Source of the DNA: Oceanicaulis sp. BBD 1991-10
GTDB lineage: Bacteria; Pseudomonadota; Alphaproteobacteria; Caulobacterales; Maricaulaceae
Length of the DNA stretch: 64,000 nucleotides
Assembly: GCA_001657295.1 (NCBI GenBank)
Contig: LYSW01000001.1
Location: 87,499 to 151,498, forward strand
Reading direction: 5' to 3'
Part shown: positions 18,671 to 28,571 of the stretch, one piece after another
Layout of the letters: the number at the start of each line of letters is the position of its first letter
How positions within the stretch are numbered: the first letter of the stretch is position 1
Translations under genes and position numbers: made by a program
The notes under the pieces: generated by a model
Database searches by the model: none
Told to the model about the DNA's origin: nothing
Seen by the model: only the letters and a program-made list of their open reading frames with translations

Positions 18671-20146
18671 CTACGGCGCCGGCGCGCGGTCTTCCAGGGC
18701 GGATGCGGCGCCGGCCCCGCCGTTGAGCGCGTCGATCAAGGCCCGGTCTCGGTCATAAAGATCATGTATGAAGCGCACCTCGCCGACAGTATCGGTGACC
18801 GCGGTGAAATACAGGATGTGCACCGGAATGGTGTTGCGCAGACGCACGCGCTGCGTGCGGTCTCCGGCGAAGGCTTCGCGCACCTGATCGGGCGTCCAGC
18901 CTTCCGATTCCAGAGCCCAGACGGCCAGGTCCTCCGGATTTTGCACGCGTACGCAGCCTGAGGAGTCGCTGCGCTGGGCGTTGGCGAAATTGGCCCGGTG
19001 CGGCGTGTCGTGAATGTAGACATTGTGCACGTTGGGAAACAGGAATTTCACCTTGCCCATGGCGTTGCCGGGTCCTGGCGCCTGGATCACGCGATAGCGT
19101 CGATTGGCCCAATCGGCCTGGCTGGCGGGCGTCATCGCACCGGTGTCCAGATCCACCAGGCGATAGCCCCGGGCATAGGCCCAGCCAGGACTGGTCCGAA
19201 ACGCGCGCAGCCATTGCTGGCCCAGCCCGTAGGGCGTGTACCACCAGGGATTGATCTCGATGATGGACATGGCTTCGGAAAACACCGGCGTGCGGGCGTA
19301 GCGCGTCCCGATCTGCGCCTGGTGCACGCGCGCCACGGCGCCGCCTTCCCAGGCCTCCAACCGGAAATCGGCGATATTGACCCGGATGTGGCGCTCGCCC
19401 AGATCGGCCGGCAGCCACCGCCAGCGCTCCAGATTCGCGCGCAGCTGGTCGATCCGCCGGTCATTGCCGGCGTTCAGCTCGGTCAGGCTGGCCGCGCCCA
19501 GGCGGCCATCCGCGGCGAGGTTGGCGCGGGCCTGGAAGCGAATAAGCGCCGTCTCCAAGCGCGCATCAAAAACCTCGCCGCGCCATCCCGGCGCCGGCAG
19601 ATAGCCCAGCTCATGCAGCCGCGCCCGCAAGGCGTCGACGCGCGGTCCCGCCATGCCCCGCTCAAGCCGCGGCCCGGCGGGAATGGGCGCGGAGGCGGCG
19701 GGCAAGGCGGTTTGGCGCACCAGTTCCGCGCGAAGCGCGATGTAATCGGGGTGGGAAGGCGCCAGCGCTTCAAAGCTCTCATAGATCGCGCTGGCCTCGC
19801 GGGCGCGCGCATAGTGAGTGAGCAAATCCTGATCCCGGACCGTCTGGGTCCAATCCTCGTCCAGGCTGCGCGGGTCGACCCGCCCGAACGCCAGGTCTTC
19901 GGCATAGGCGAACCAGGCTGCGCGTGCGGCGTAATCGCGCTCCGGCCCTGCGGGCATGGCCGACAATGCGGCCGGGTCCGCATAGTCGTCCGGGTCCAGG
20001 CCATGGGTCCAGGCTTCGGCGAGCGCGAAACCTAAGGCTTCAACTTCGCTCTGCGTCCAGCTTTCAGTCCAGCGGCGCTGAGCGTCGGCCGCGGACGACC
20101 ACGCCAGACTTAAGACAATCGCCAGCAAAACGCCGCGCAGACGCAT
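18671..20146 (-). CDS. L,D-transpeptidase family protein (YcbB-like) with peptidoglycan-binding domain
   Basis: Signal peptide; PG-binding region; VHNVYIHDTPHRANFANAQRSDSSGCVRVQNPEDLA catalytic motif. Confidence 0.93.
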   Translation of the reverse strand: MRLRGVLLAIVLSLAWSSAADAQRRWTESWTQSEVEALGFALAEAWTHGLDPDDYADPAALSAMPAGPERDYAARAAWFAYAEDLAFGRVDPRSLDEDWTQTVRDQDLLTHYARAREASAIYESFEALAPSHPDYIALRAELVRQTALPAASAPIPAGPRLERGMAGPRVDALRARLHELGYLPAPGWRGEVFDARLETALIRFQARANLAADGRLGAASLTELNAGNDRRIDQLRANLERWRWLPADLGERHIRVNIADFRLEAWEGGAVARVHQAQIGTRYARTPVFSEAMSIIEINPWWYTPYGLGQQWLRAFRTSPGWAYARGYRLVDLDTGAMTPASQADWANRRYRVIQAPGPGNAMGKVKFLFPNVHNVYIHDTPHRANFANAQRSDSSGCVRVQNPEDLAVWALESEGWTPDQVREAFAGDRTQRVRLRNTIPVHILYFTAVTDTVGEVRFIHDLYDRDRALIDALNGGAGAASALEDRAPAP

Positions 20147-20210
20147 GCGAATCCCCTCCCGTCGGCGTTAAGGTTAACAAAGCTCGCCGCCGAAGGGGAT
20201 GCGTCATCGC

Positions 20211-23200
20211 CTACCCCAGGCTCAAAAGCTCCGGGTCGCCGCCCTGGGCTGAGATATTGATCGTGAGGGTGCGCTCTGCGGCGAAACGCTGGACATAGTG
20301 GGGACCGCCCGCCTTGGGGCCGGTGCCCGACAAGCCCTCGCCGCCAAAGGGCTGAACGCCCACCACCGCGCCGGTGATGTTGCGGTTCACATAGACATTG
20401 CCCGCCGGCACCGCATCGCGCACGGCGTGGAAGAACCGGTCCAGGCGCGAATGCACGCCCAGGGTCAGGCCATAATGCTTGTCCGCCAACTGTTTGGCGA
20501 TCCGGGCCAGATCGGCGCGCTTATACCGCAGGACATGCAGAATCGGGCCGAATTTCTCTTCGGTGATCTGATCAAGATCGGACAGCTCGATCAGGGCCGG
20601 AGCGAAAAAGCGGCCCTTGGCGGCCCAGGCCTCACTCAACGGCGCCCGGTGCAATATCTTGGCGGGCCCGTCCATCGCGGCCACATGCGCCTCGAGCATG
20701 GCGCAGGCTTCCGCATCAATAACCGGGCCGATATCCGTGCATCCGTCGGAAGGATCACCCAGCGCGAGCGCGTCCATGGCGCCTTTCAGACCCTCGATGA
20801 GGTGATCGGCGGTTTCTTCCGGCAGGAAGAGCACCCGCAAGGCCGAGCAGCGCTGCCCGGCAGACCCGAAGGCGGACAGGATCGCGTCGTCGACGACCTG
20901 CTCGCCCAATGCGGATGTGTCCACGAACATGCCGTTGAGCCCGCCCGTCTCCGCGATCAACGGCACGATCGGCCCGTCCTTGGCGGCCAGGGTGCGATTG
21001 ATGATGCGCGCCACCTCGGTCGAGCCGGTGAAGGCGACGCCGGCGATGCCGGGCAGGCTGGTCAGCGCCGCGCCGATCGCTCCGTCGCCCGGCAAGAGAT
21101 GCAGCACGTCGGCGGGCAGACCCGCCGCCTGATAGATCTTCACCGCCTCGGCTGCGATGAGCGGGCTTTGCTCCGCCGGCTTGGCGAGCACGGTGTTGCC
21201 GGCGGCCAAGGCGGCCGCGATCTGACCGGTGAAGATGGCCAATGGGAAATTCCACGGGCTGATGCAGACGAAGACGCCGCGTCCGCGCAATTCCAGGTGA
21301 TTGGTTTCACCCGCAGGTCCTGGCAGCCGCACCGGCGCTGAGAATTTCGTCTCCGCCTCGACCGCGTAATAGCGCAGAAAGTCGACCGCTTCGCGCACTT
21401 CCGCGACCCCGTCCAGAAGCGTCTTGCCGGTCTCACGCGCCATCAGGGCGAGCAAGCGATCGGTATGGGTCTCCAACCCGTCGGCCATGGCGCGCAGGAT
21501 CGCCGCCCGCTGCGCCCCGCCGCGCCCGTTCCACTCCGGCTGAGCGGCCTGGGCGCCGTGAAAGGCGCGGTCGACATCGCCCTGGTCGGCGTCGCAGACG
21601 GTGGCCACGGCGAAGTTCAGATCCACCGGGCTGGGCAGCGTCTCGCCGCCGCTGGTCTTCATCTCACCCCCGATCAGGGCGCCGCATGCATAGGGCGCTC
21701 CGGCGTCGAACGCGTCCTGCGCCGCCGCCAGGCAGGCGCGCACGCCGGACTGGGTCAGATCAAGACCGGCCGAGTTCAATCGATGTTCGCCGTAAAGCGC
21801 CGGCGGCGCGGCGATGAAGGGATGCCGGTCGAGCGTGGCGGCCTTGGCGAAAGGACCGGAGGCGACGTCTTCGGCCGGCACGTCCTCATCCAGGAAGGCG
21901 TGGACGAAGCTGGTGTTGGCGCCGTTCTCCAAAAGCCGGCGCACCAGGTAAGGCAGCAAGTCTTCATGGCTGCCGACCGGCGCGTAGATCCGCACATCGC
22001 CCAGATCCCCGCCCCAGGTTTCCGCCGCGGCGGCGTAGAGCGGCTCGCCCATGCCGTGCAGGCGCTGGAACTCATACGGCGGATCACCGGCCTCTTTCGC
22101 CAGCTCCCGGACCGCGCAGAGGGAATGGGCGTTATGAGTCGCAAATTGCGGATAGATCGCATGCGGCGCGTTCAACATGACCCGGGCGCAGGCGAGATAA
22201 TTCATGTCGGTCGCGGGCTTGGTGGTCCAGACCGGAAAGTCCGGCTGTCCATTCATCTGGGCGAATTTGATCTCGGTGTCCCAGTAAGCGCCTTTGACCA
22301 GGCGCACCATGAAGCGGCGGCCCGCCGCCTCGCCCAGCTCCACCAGCCGCTCCAGCACCGCCCGCGCGCGTTTTTGATAGGCCTGCACCGCAAGGCCCAG
22401 CCCGTTCCAGCCCTTAAGCGACGGCTCATGGGCGAGGCGCTCCAGGATCTTCATCTGGATGACGAGCCGGTCGCTTTCCTCAGCATCGAGGCAGAAGCCG
22501 ATATCCGCCGTCTTCGCAGCCTCGGCCTGCTCCAGCACGCGCGGGTAGAGCTCGGCCATCACCTGCGTTTCCTTGACCGCGAGATAGCGCGGGTGCAGCG
22601 CCGACAGTTTCACGCTGACGCCGTCGACCGCGTCCACCGGACCTTCGCCGCGTCTGGCGGCGACCGCGGCGATGGCGTCAAGATAACGCTGGTGATAGCG
22701 CAGCGCGTCCGCATCGGTGCGCGCGCCCTCGCCGAGCATGTCGAAGCTGAAAAGCGGCTTGAGCGCGCCATACATTTTCCAGCCGCGCCCGCGCTTGATC
22801 GCGCCCTCAATGGTGCGGCCCAGTACGAATTGCTCGCCCAGGATCCGCATGGCGCGGCGCGTGGCGGTGCGGATGACCGGCTCGCCCATGCGCCCCGCCA
22901 GGCGTCGGAAATAGCCGCCCGGATCGTTCTGCGCGTCGCCTTCCACCTCCATCAGCGAGCCTGTGAGCATCAGACCCAGCGTCGAGGCGTTGACCAGCCA
23001 ATTGTCCGACTTCCAGGCGTGCTCGGCCCATTTCCCCGAGCCGATTTTTTCGGAGATGAGATCATCGGCGGTCTCCGCATCCGGGACCCGCAACAGGGCT
23101 TCGGCCAGACACATCAGCGCCAGGCCTTCCTTATTGGTCAGCCCGAATTCCTGGAGAAAGCTCTCCATCAGGCCGCCGCCGCGCCTGGTGGCGCGGGCCT

Positions 23201-23357
23201 GGTTGACGAGCGCCACGGCCGCCTGTGACGCGCGGCCGCGGGCCGCGTCATCCAGCCCGACAAGATGGTCCAGCTGGCTGGCGGCCCGGCGTTCATCAGC
23301 GAATTTGGAAGCGTCCAGACCGTCCCAATCAATGGGGGTTTCGGTGTGATCGCGCAT
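20211..23357 (-). CDS. putA: Bifunctional proline dehydrogenase / L-glutamate gamma-semialdehyde dehydrogenase
   Basis: VRLVKGAYWDTEIKFAQMNG (PRODH), FTGSTEVARIINRTLA and SAFGSAGQRCSALRVLFL (ALDH); start taken at internal Met (MRDHTETPIDWDGLDASKFADER). Confidence 0.96.
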   Translation of the reverse strand: MRDHTETPIDWDGLDASKFADERRAASQLDHLVGLDDAARGRASQAAVALVNQARATRRGGGLMESFLQEFGLTNKEGLALMCLAEALLRVPDAETADDLISEKIGSGKWAEHAWKSDNWLVNASTLGLMLTGSLMEVEGDAQNDPGGYFRRLAGRMGEPVIRTATRRAMRILGEQFVLGRTIEGAIKRGRGWKMYGALKPLFSFDMLGEGARTDADALRYHQRYLDAIAAVAARRGEGPVDAVDGVSVKLSALHPRYLAVKETQVMAELYPRVLEQAEAAKTADIGFCLDAEESDRLVIQMKILERLAHEPSLKGWNGLGLAVQAYQKRARAVLERLVELGEAAGRRFMVRLVKGAYWDTEIKFAQMNGQPDFPVWTTKPATDMNYLACARVMLNAPHAIYPQFATHNAHSLCAVRELAKEAGDPPYEFQRLHGMGEPLYAAAAETWGGDLGDVRIYAPVGSHEDLLPYLVRRLLENGANTSFVHAFLDEDVPAEDVASGPFAKAATLDRHPFIAAPPALYGEHRLNSAGLDLTQSGVRACLAAAQDAFDAGAPYACGALIGGEMKTSGGETLPSPVDLNFAVATVCDADQGDVDRAFHGAQAAQPEWNGRGGAQRAAILRAMADGLETHTDRLLALMARETGKTLLDGVAEVREAVDFLRYYAVEAETKFSAPVRLPGPAGETNHLELRGRGVFVCISPWNFPLAIFTGQIAAALAAGNTVLAKPAEQSPLIAAEAVKIYQAAGLPADVLHLLPGDGAIGAALTSLPGIAGVAFTGSTEVARIINRTLAAKDGPIVPLIAETGGLNGMFVDTSALGEQVVDDAILSAFGSAGQRCSALRVLFLPEETADHLIEGLKGAMDALALGDPSDGCTDIGPVIDAEACAMLEAHVAAMDGPAKILHRAPLSEAWAAKGRFFAPALIELSDLDQITEEKFGPILHVLRYKRADLARIAKQLADKHYGLTLGVHSRLDRFFHAVRDAVPAGNVYVNRNITGAVVGVQPFGGEGLSGTGPKAGGPHYVQRFAAERTLTINISAQGGDPELLSLG

Positions 23358-23569
23358 CAGCCACTCCAATGTGAGACAGCAGTTTGCGGCGGACAATGAT
23401 CTCGCCGCGCCCGCTGGGCAAGCGCAGCATGCGGTTGGGCTGACGCGAACCCGGACGCTCTGAATTTCATCGGTCGCGATCACCGCGGCGCCGACTTCGC
23501 TTCGCCTTCCGCCGAAAATCCGCTAAAGACCCGCCGGATCGTTCAAAGACGCCGTTTCGGAGCTCTTCG

Positions 23570-24664
23570 ATGGAAGACAGCGCCCCGCTGCGCATCATGC
23601 TGGTCACCGACGCCTGGGAGCCCCAGGTCAACGGCGTGGTGCGCACGCTCTCGCGCACAGTCCAAGAATGCCGGGCCATGGGCCATGAGGTCGAGGTGAT
23701 TCATCCCGGCCTTGGCTTTCGCACCTTCCCGCTGCCGACTTATCCGGAAATCAAGATGGCGATCGGCGCCCGCGAAGAGCTGGAGAAGCGTTTCAAGGAA
23801 TTTGAACCCGAGGCGATTCACATCGCCACCGAGGGCACGCTGGGCCAGGCCGCGCGCGCCATCTGCCTGAAGTGGAAACTGCCCTTCTCGACCAGCTACC
23901 ACACCAAATTTCCTGAATATGTCCATGCGCGCCTGCCCTTTATTCCGGTGGCGGCGGGCTATTGGTTCATGCGCCGTTTCCACAACGCCGGCAATCGGTT
24001 GATGGTCGCGACCGCGTCCATGCGCGAGATGCTGGCCGAGCGCGGCTTCAACAACATCACCTCCTGGGCGCGCGGCGTGGACACGGAAATCTTCCATCCC
24101 GACAAGCGCCACATGGGCGGCAAGAGCGTCTATGAAGATCTGGACGGTCCGGTCTTCGTGTATATCGGCCGGGTCGCCGTGGAGAAGAATATCGAGGCGT
24201 TTCTGGACCTCGATCTGCCAGGCTCGAAAGTCGTCGTCGGCCCGGGCCCCCAGCTGGACGAGCTGAAAGCGAAATATCCCGACATCGTCTTCACCGGCAA
24301 CAAGTCCGGCGACGATCTGGCGCGCCATTTCGCCGACGCCGACGTCATGGTCTTTCCCAGCTTCACCGACACCTTCGGCCTGGTCATTCTGGAATCCATG
24401 GCGACCGGCACGCCCGTCGCCGCCTTTGTCGCCAACGGGCCCAAAGACATCATCCCCGGCTCCAAGGCCGGCTTTGTCGATGACGATCTGAAGAAGGCGT
24501 GCCTTGAAGCGCTGGGGATGAAGCGGGAGGACTGCAGAGCCTATGCGGAGAAATACTCCTGGCGCGCCTGCGCGGAAGAATTCGTCCGCAATCTCAAGCC
24601 TCAGCCGCGCCCGGAACGGCGGCGCTTCTGGCGCCGTCTCAGGCGGTTGGGCCGCCGCGGCTAA
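23570..24664 (+). CDS. Glycosyltransferase family 1 protein (GT4-like)
   Basis: MLVTDAWEPQVNGVVRTLSRT; GRVAVEKNIEAFLDL; FPSFTDTFGLVILESMATGTPVAAF. Confidence 0.94.
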   Translation: MEDSAPLRIMLVTDAWEPQVNGVVRTLSRTVQECRAMGHEVEVIHPGLGFRTFPLPTYPEIKMAIGAREELEKRFKEFEPEAIHIATEGTLGQAARAICLKWKLPFSTSYHTKFPEYVHARLPFIPVAAGYWFMRRFHNAGNRLMVATASMREMLAERGFNNITSWARGVDTEIFHPDKRHMGGKSVYEDLDGPVFVYIGRVAVEKNIEAFLDLDLPGSKVVVGPGPQLDELKAKYPDIVFTGNKSGDDLARHFADADVMVFPSFTDTFGLVILESMATGTPVAAFVANGPKDIIPGSKAGFVDDDLKKACLEALGMKREDCRAYAEKYSWRACAEEFVRNLKPQPRPERRRFWRRLRRLGRRG

Positions 24665-24682
24665 GCGTCTTCTGGACGGGGC

Positions 24683-25903
24683 TTAGTCCGGCATCGTCAT
24701 CGGCGTCAGGGCGCGGGACGCCGCCGCGGTGTCGGCGCGCCGCTCATCGGGCAGGGCGATCAGGCCGCGATCTGAGAGATATCCGAACGGGCCCCAGGCC
24801 TCTTCGCTGGTCAGCTCTTCGACAAACTCGGTCAGGCCAGGCACCACGCCTTCATGCTGCGTCTTCACATAGAGATAGAGCGAGCGCGAGCCGGGATATT
24901 GGCCGGTGGAGATGGCGTCATAAGTCGGCGTGATCCCGTCAATCGTCGCCGCCTGAATCCGGTCGCCATTCTGTTCAAGGAAGGAATAGCCGAAGATTCC
25001 AAAGGAGTTGGGCGCGTTGGCCAGCGTCTGCACGATGGTGTTGTCATTCTCCCCGGCGTCGACCCAGCCGCCGTCCTCGCGGATGCGGGCGGCGATTTCG
25101 TCGAACCGGCCCGGCGCGCTTTCCTCCATCTCCGCCAGGCACGCGATCCCGCGGGCGCCGTCAATCATGTCCAGCTCGACGAACGCGTCGCGCGTCCCGG
25201 AGGTCGGCGGCGGACCAAAGACCTCGATGCGCGACGCGGGCAAGTCCGAATTCACGTCCGACCAACGGTTGAAGGGATTGTCCACCAGCATCGTGCAGTC
25301 ATACCCGGCCGCCTGTCCGAAGCTGGCGCCGTCGCGCAACGCGCCGTCCTCATCAAGCAGCGCGGCGCCGTCGGCGTTCACCAGCATGGGCGTCCTGGCC
25401 GCAAGCGCCAAAAACAGGTCGCGCTTTGCGATGCTCATGGGCTCGGACTCGACCGAATTGCCCAGGACGATGCCGTCGAACCCGATCGGGATTTCAGTGA
25501 TCGCGGTCACGCCGTTTTCCTGGCACAGCTGAAATTCGCTGGCCTTCATCGGCCTCGACGCGGCGGTGTAATCGGGATGGGCCATGCCCAGTCCCGCACA
25601 AAACAGATTCATGCCCCCGCCGGTGCCGGTCGCCTCCACCACCGGCGTTGGAAAGCCGGAGCGTGCGCCGAAATTCTCCGCCGCTGTGGTGACGAAGGGA
25701 AAAACCGTCGAGGACCCGACAATGCGCAAGCCCTGGCGGCCTGCGCCGGAGGGCGCCCGGGACACGGTCTCCGACCGCGGCGCGGCGGCCGACGTCGGCT
25801 CGCTGCGTTCGGCCAACACGATCTCCTCCGCAGGCGCGCTGCAGGCGGCCAGAAGCGCCGAGGATGCGGCGGCGATGATCAAAACGGGACGCGGTCGCGC
25901 CAT
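24683..25903 (-). CDS. PstS-like phosphate-binding lipoprotein
   Basis: Lipobox LLAACSAP; GLRIVGSSTVFPFVTTAAENFGARSG; GTGGGMNLFCAG; GTRDAFVE; start assigned at MARPRPVLIIAAASS. Confidence 0.88.
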   Translation of the reverse strand: MARPRPVLIIAAASSALLAACSAPAEEIVLAERSEPTSAAAPRSETVSRAPSGAGRQGLRIVGSSTVFPFVTTAAENFGARSGFPTPVVEATGTGGGMNLFCAGLGMAHPDYTAASRPMKASEFQLCQENGVTAITEIPIGFDGIVLGNSVESEPMSIAKRDLFLALAARTPMLVNADGAALLDEDGALRDGASFGQAAGYDCTMLVDNPFNRWSDVNSDLPASRIEVFGPPPTSGTRDAFVELDMIDGARGIACLAEMEESAPGRFDEIAARIREDGGWVDAGENDNTIVQTLANAPNSFGIFGYSFLEQNGDRIQAATIDGITPTYDAISTGQYPGSRSLYLYVKTQHEGVVPGLTEFVEELTSEEAWGPFGYLSDRGLIALPDERRADTAAASRALTPMTMPD

Positions 25904-26029
25904 GGCTGAAATCCTTCCGAATTGCCGGCGGCCGTCACCGCCCTGCCGGCCCTGATTGATGACACAGCTTGATGGCGCGGCGATGACACACGGCTCCAGC
26001 ACCCGTGTTGGCGCGCCCAAAGCCCTGCG

Positions 26030-26130
26030 AGCGCTTGCTATCGCCGCTTTCTGCAACGATTTGATGACAGCGGGTACATGGCTTCGGGAAAAGGGCCTTC
26101 GGACCGCCGTGACGCGGCGGCCGCTTTTTT
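26030..26130 (+). promoter_or_regulatory. Candidate structured leader ending in an intrinsic-terminator-like hairpin upstream of the ODC-like gene (possible speF-type leader)
   Basis: UUCG-type hairpin (gggccttcggacc) then ccgccg-tgacg-cggcgg stem followed by ccgcTTTTTT, ~95 nt ahead of the ODC start. Confidence 0.45.
26104..26130 (+). terminator. Rho-independent terminator-like hairpin
   Basis: Perfect 6-bp stem ccgccg/cggcgg with 5-nt loop followed by ccgc and T6. Confidence 0.65.
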
Positions 26131-26224
26131 GCTTTACAGCGACATTCGACCGCACTAAATGCGCGCTTCCCGGCGGAGGTGACGATGCCGGATTGGGTTA
26201 ACAATCTGCAGGGGGTTTCGTGCG

Positions 26225-27493
26225 TTGCAACGTTACCATACGCCCCTGGACCTGGTCCGCTCCCGGCCTGTCGAAGGCCCTGTCGCCTGCGCGCGACCTG
26301 ATCGTCTGACGATCGCGGCCCACTGGTTCCAGGACAATTTTCCCGGTGAAGTGCTGTATGCGGTGAAGGCCAATCCTTCGCCATGGGTGATCGACGCGCT
26401 CTACGCCGCCGGTCTTCGCTGGTTCGACGCCGCCTCGCTTGCGGAAGTCGAGCTGGTCGCCGAGCGCTGCCCGGACGCGACCATCGCCTTCCTGCACCCG
26501 GTCAAGAGCCGCCACGCCATCCGCCGCGCCTATTTCGATCATGGCGTGCGGATTTTCGTGCTCGACTGCGAGGCCGAGCTGGAGAAAATCCTGGTCGAGA
26601 CCGATCACGCCGACGATCTGACCCTGATCGTGCGCCTTGCGGTGTCCAATGACGGCGCCGCCCTGCCGCTGGCGGGCAAATTCGGGGCGGGCGAAGCCGA
26701 AGCGCCGGATCTCATCCGCGCCGCGCGCGCCCATGCCGAAGCGCTGGGCGTCAGCTTTCATGTCGGCAGCCAGTGCATGGCGCCGAACGCCTATGGCGCT
26801 GCGATGGCTGAAGCGAGCCGTCTGATCGCCAAGGCCGGCGTCACGGTCGACATCGTGGACGTCGGCGGCGGTTTTCCTGCGCCTTATCCGGGCCTGACCC
26901 CGCCGCCCCTGTCCGACTATATCGATGCGATCGAACGGGCGTTCGAGGGCATGATGGTTCTGGAGAACGCCGACTTGTGGTGCGAGCCGGGCCGCGCGCT
27001 GATCGCGGAAGCGGTGTCGGTCCTCACGCGCGTGGAGTTGGTGAAAGGCGAAGCGGTCTATCTCAATGACGGCGCCTATGGCTGCTTGTTCGACATGGTC
27101 CACGCCCAATGGCCCTTCCCGATCCAGGTTCACCGCGCCGATGGCGAGGCCAGCCTGCAAACCGCCGAGTTCACGCTTTACGGACCGACCTGCGATCCCA
27201 TCGACACCATGCCCGGCCGTCACGCCCTGCCGGCGGATCTGGCGGAAGGCGATGTGATCGAGGTGGGCATGCTGGGCGCCTACGGCACCGCCATGGCGAC
27301 CGGATTCAACGGCTTTGGCCAGGTGGAGACCTGCAAGGTCGATGACTATCCCTGGATGTCCCTCTACAGCCCGGCCGCGCCCGTTCCGGCGCCGGCCGAC
27401 GCTGTGATCCCGGCGGCCGCCGGCGATCGCATCCTTCCCTTCGCGCGCGCCCAGCGACGGCGCCGCGCCCGACTGATGAGAAAACGCGGATGA
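26225..27493 (+). CDS. Ornithine decarboxylase-like, group IV PLP-dependent decarboxylase (TTG start)
   Basis: VLYAVKANPSPWVIDALYAAGLRWFDAAS; VDVGGGFPAPYPG; GPTCDPIDTM; overlaps the next gene by 4 bp. Confidence 0.9.
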   Translation: MQRYHTPLDLVRSRPVEGPVACARPDRLTIAAHWFQDNFPGEVLYAVKANPSPWVIDALYAAGLRWFDAASLAEVELVAERCPDATIAFLHPVKSRHAIRRAYFDHGVRIFVLDCEAELEKILVETDHADDLTLIVRLAVSNDGAALPLAGKFGAGEAEAPDLIRAARAHAEALGVSFHVGSQCMAPNAYGAAMAEASRLIAKAGVTVDIVDVGGGFPAPYPGLTPPPLSDYIDAIERAFEGMMVLENADLWCEPGRALIAEAVSVLTRVELVKGEAVYLNDGAYGCLFDMVHAQWPFPIQVHRADGEASLQTAEFTLYGPTCDPIDTMPGRHALPADLAEGDVIEVGMLGAYGTAMATGFNGFGQVETCKVDDYPWMSLYSPAAPVPAPADAVIPAAAGDRILPFARAQRRRRARLMRKRG

Positions 27494-28545
27494 CCGAGAC
27501 CTCGAACAAGAAGGCCGAACTGCTCTCCAGCCCGGTCGAGCATATCGACATCACCAGCTTTGACGGCCGGGTGATCATCGACGCCTGGGAGAAGATGAGC
27601 TTCTCCTCCCGCGACGCGGCGCGCGCCGCGCGCATCCTGCAGGCGGCCCAGGAAGACAAGGATTGCGCCGTCATCCTGACCCTCGCCGGCTCGACGAGCG
27701 CGGGCGGCTGCATGCATGTCTGGCGCGACATGGTGCGCCACAACATGGTCGACGCCATCGTCGCCACCGGCGCCTCCATCGTGGACATGGACTTCTTCGA
27801 AGCCCTCGGCTTCAAGCATTATCAGGCCCAGGAGATCCCGGACGACCGGATCTTGCGCGATCTTTATATCGACCGGATCTACGACACCTATATCGATGAA
27901 GAAGACCTGCAGGCCTGCGACCACACCATTGGAGAGATCGCCGACAGCCTGCCTGACGGCCCCATCTCAAGCCGCGCCTTCATCCACGCCATGGGCGAGT
28001 GGCTCGCCGACGGCAACGCCAAGAAGAGCGGTTCTTTGATCGAAGAATGCCACACCCACGGCGTGCCGATCTTCGTGCCGGCCTTCTCGGACTGTTCGGC
28101 CGGCTTCGGGCTGGTCAAACATCAGGTCGAGCGCATCAAGGCGAAAAAGCCCTATGTCGCCATCGACAGCGTCGCCGACTTCCGCGAACTGACCGACATC
28201 AAGATCAAGGCCGGCTCCACAGGCCTTTTCATGGTCGGCGGCGGCGTGCCGAAGAATTTCGCCCAGGACACGGTCGTATGCGCGGAAATCCTCGGCCATG
28301 ACGATGTCGAGATGCACAAATACGCCGTCCAGATCACCGTCGCCGACGTGCGCGACGGCGCCTGCTCCTCCTCGACCCTGAAAGAGGCGTGCAGCTGGGG
28401 CAAGGTCGACGTGGCGCTCGAGCAGATGGTCTATGCCGAAGCCACCACCGTGGCGCCCGTCATCGTCTCCGACGTCTTCCACCGCGAGGCCTGGAAGAGC
28501 CGCCCGCGCCGGCGGTTTGCGGACATGTTTGAGGGCGCGGGCTAA
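27490..28545 (+). CDS. Deoxyhypusine synthase-like protein (probable homospermidine synthase-type polyamine enzyme)
   Basis: LTLAGSTSAGGCMHVWRDMVRHNMVDAIVATGAS; GGGVPKNFAQD; conserved EACSWGKV motif matching the DHS catalytic-lysine region. Confidence 0.88.
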   Translation: MTETSNKKAELLSSPVEHIDITSFDGRVIIDAWEKMSFSSRDAARAARILQAAQEDKDCAVILTLAGSTSAGGCMHVWRDMVRHNMVDAIVATGASIVDMDFFEALGFKHYQAQEIPDDRILRDLYIDRIYDTYIDEEDLQACDHTIGEIADSLPDGPISSRAFIHAMGEWLADGNAKKSGSLIEECHTHGVPIFVPAFSDCSAGFGLVKHQVERIKAKKPYVAIDSVADFRELTDIKIKAGSTGLFMVGGGVPKNFAQDTVVCAEILGHDDVEMHKYAVQITVADVRDGACSSSTLKEACSWGKVDVALEQMVYAEATTVAPVIVSDVFHREAWKSRPRRRFADMFEGAG

Positions 28546-28571
28546 GCGCTGAGCCAAGCGACCGCGTCCGC

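Noticed and set aside
21465-23228. 587-aa plus-strand ORF opposite putA
   Set aside because: Composition (His/Arg/Gln-rich) is that of an antisense shadow; putA is certain on the minus strand.
24661-24686. ctaagc...gcttag inverted repeat between the glycosyltransferase and PstS-like gene
   Set aside because: Only 6 bp, built from the two convergent stop codons, and lacks a T-tract; insufficient for a terminator call.
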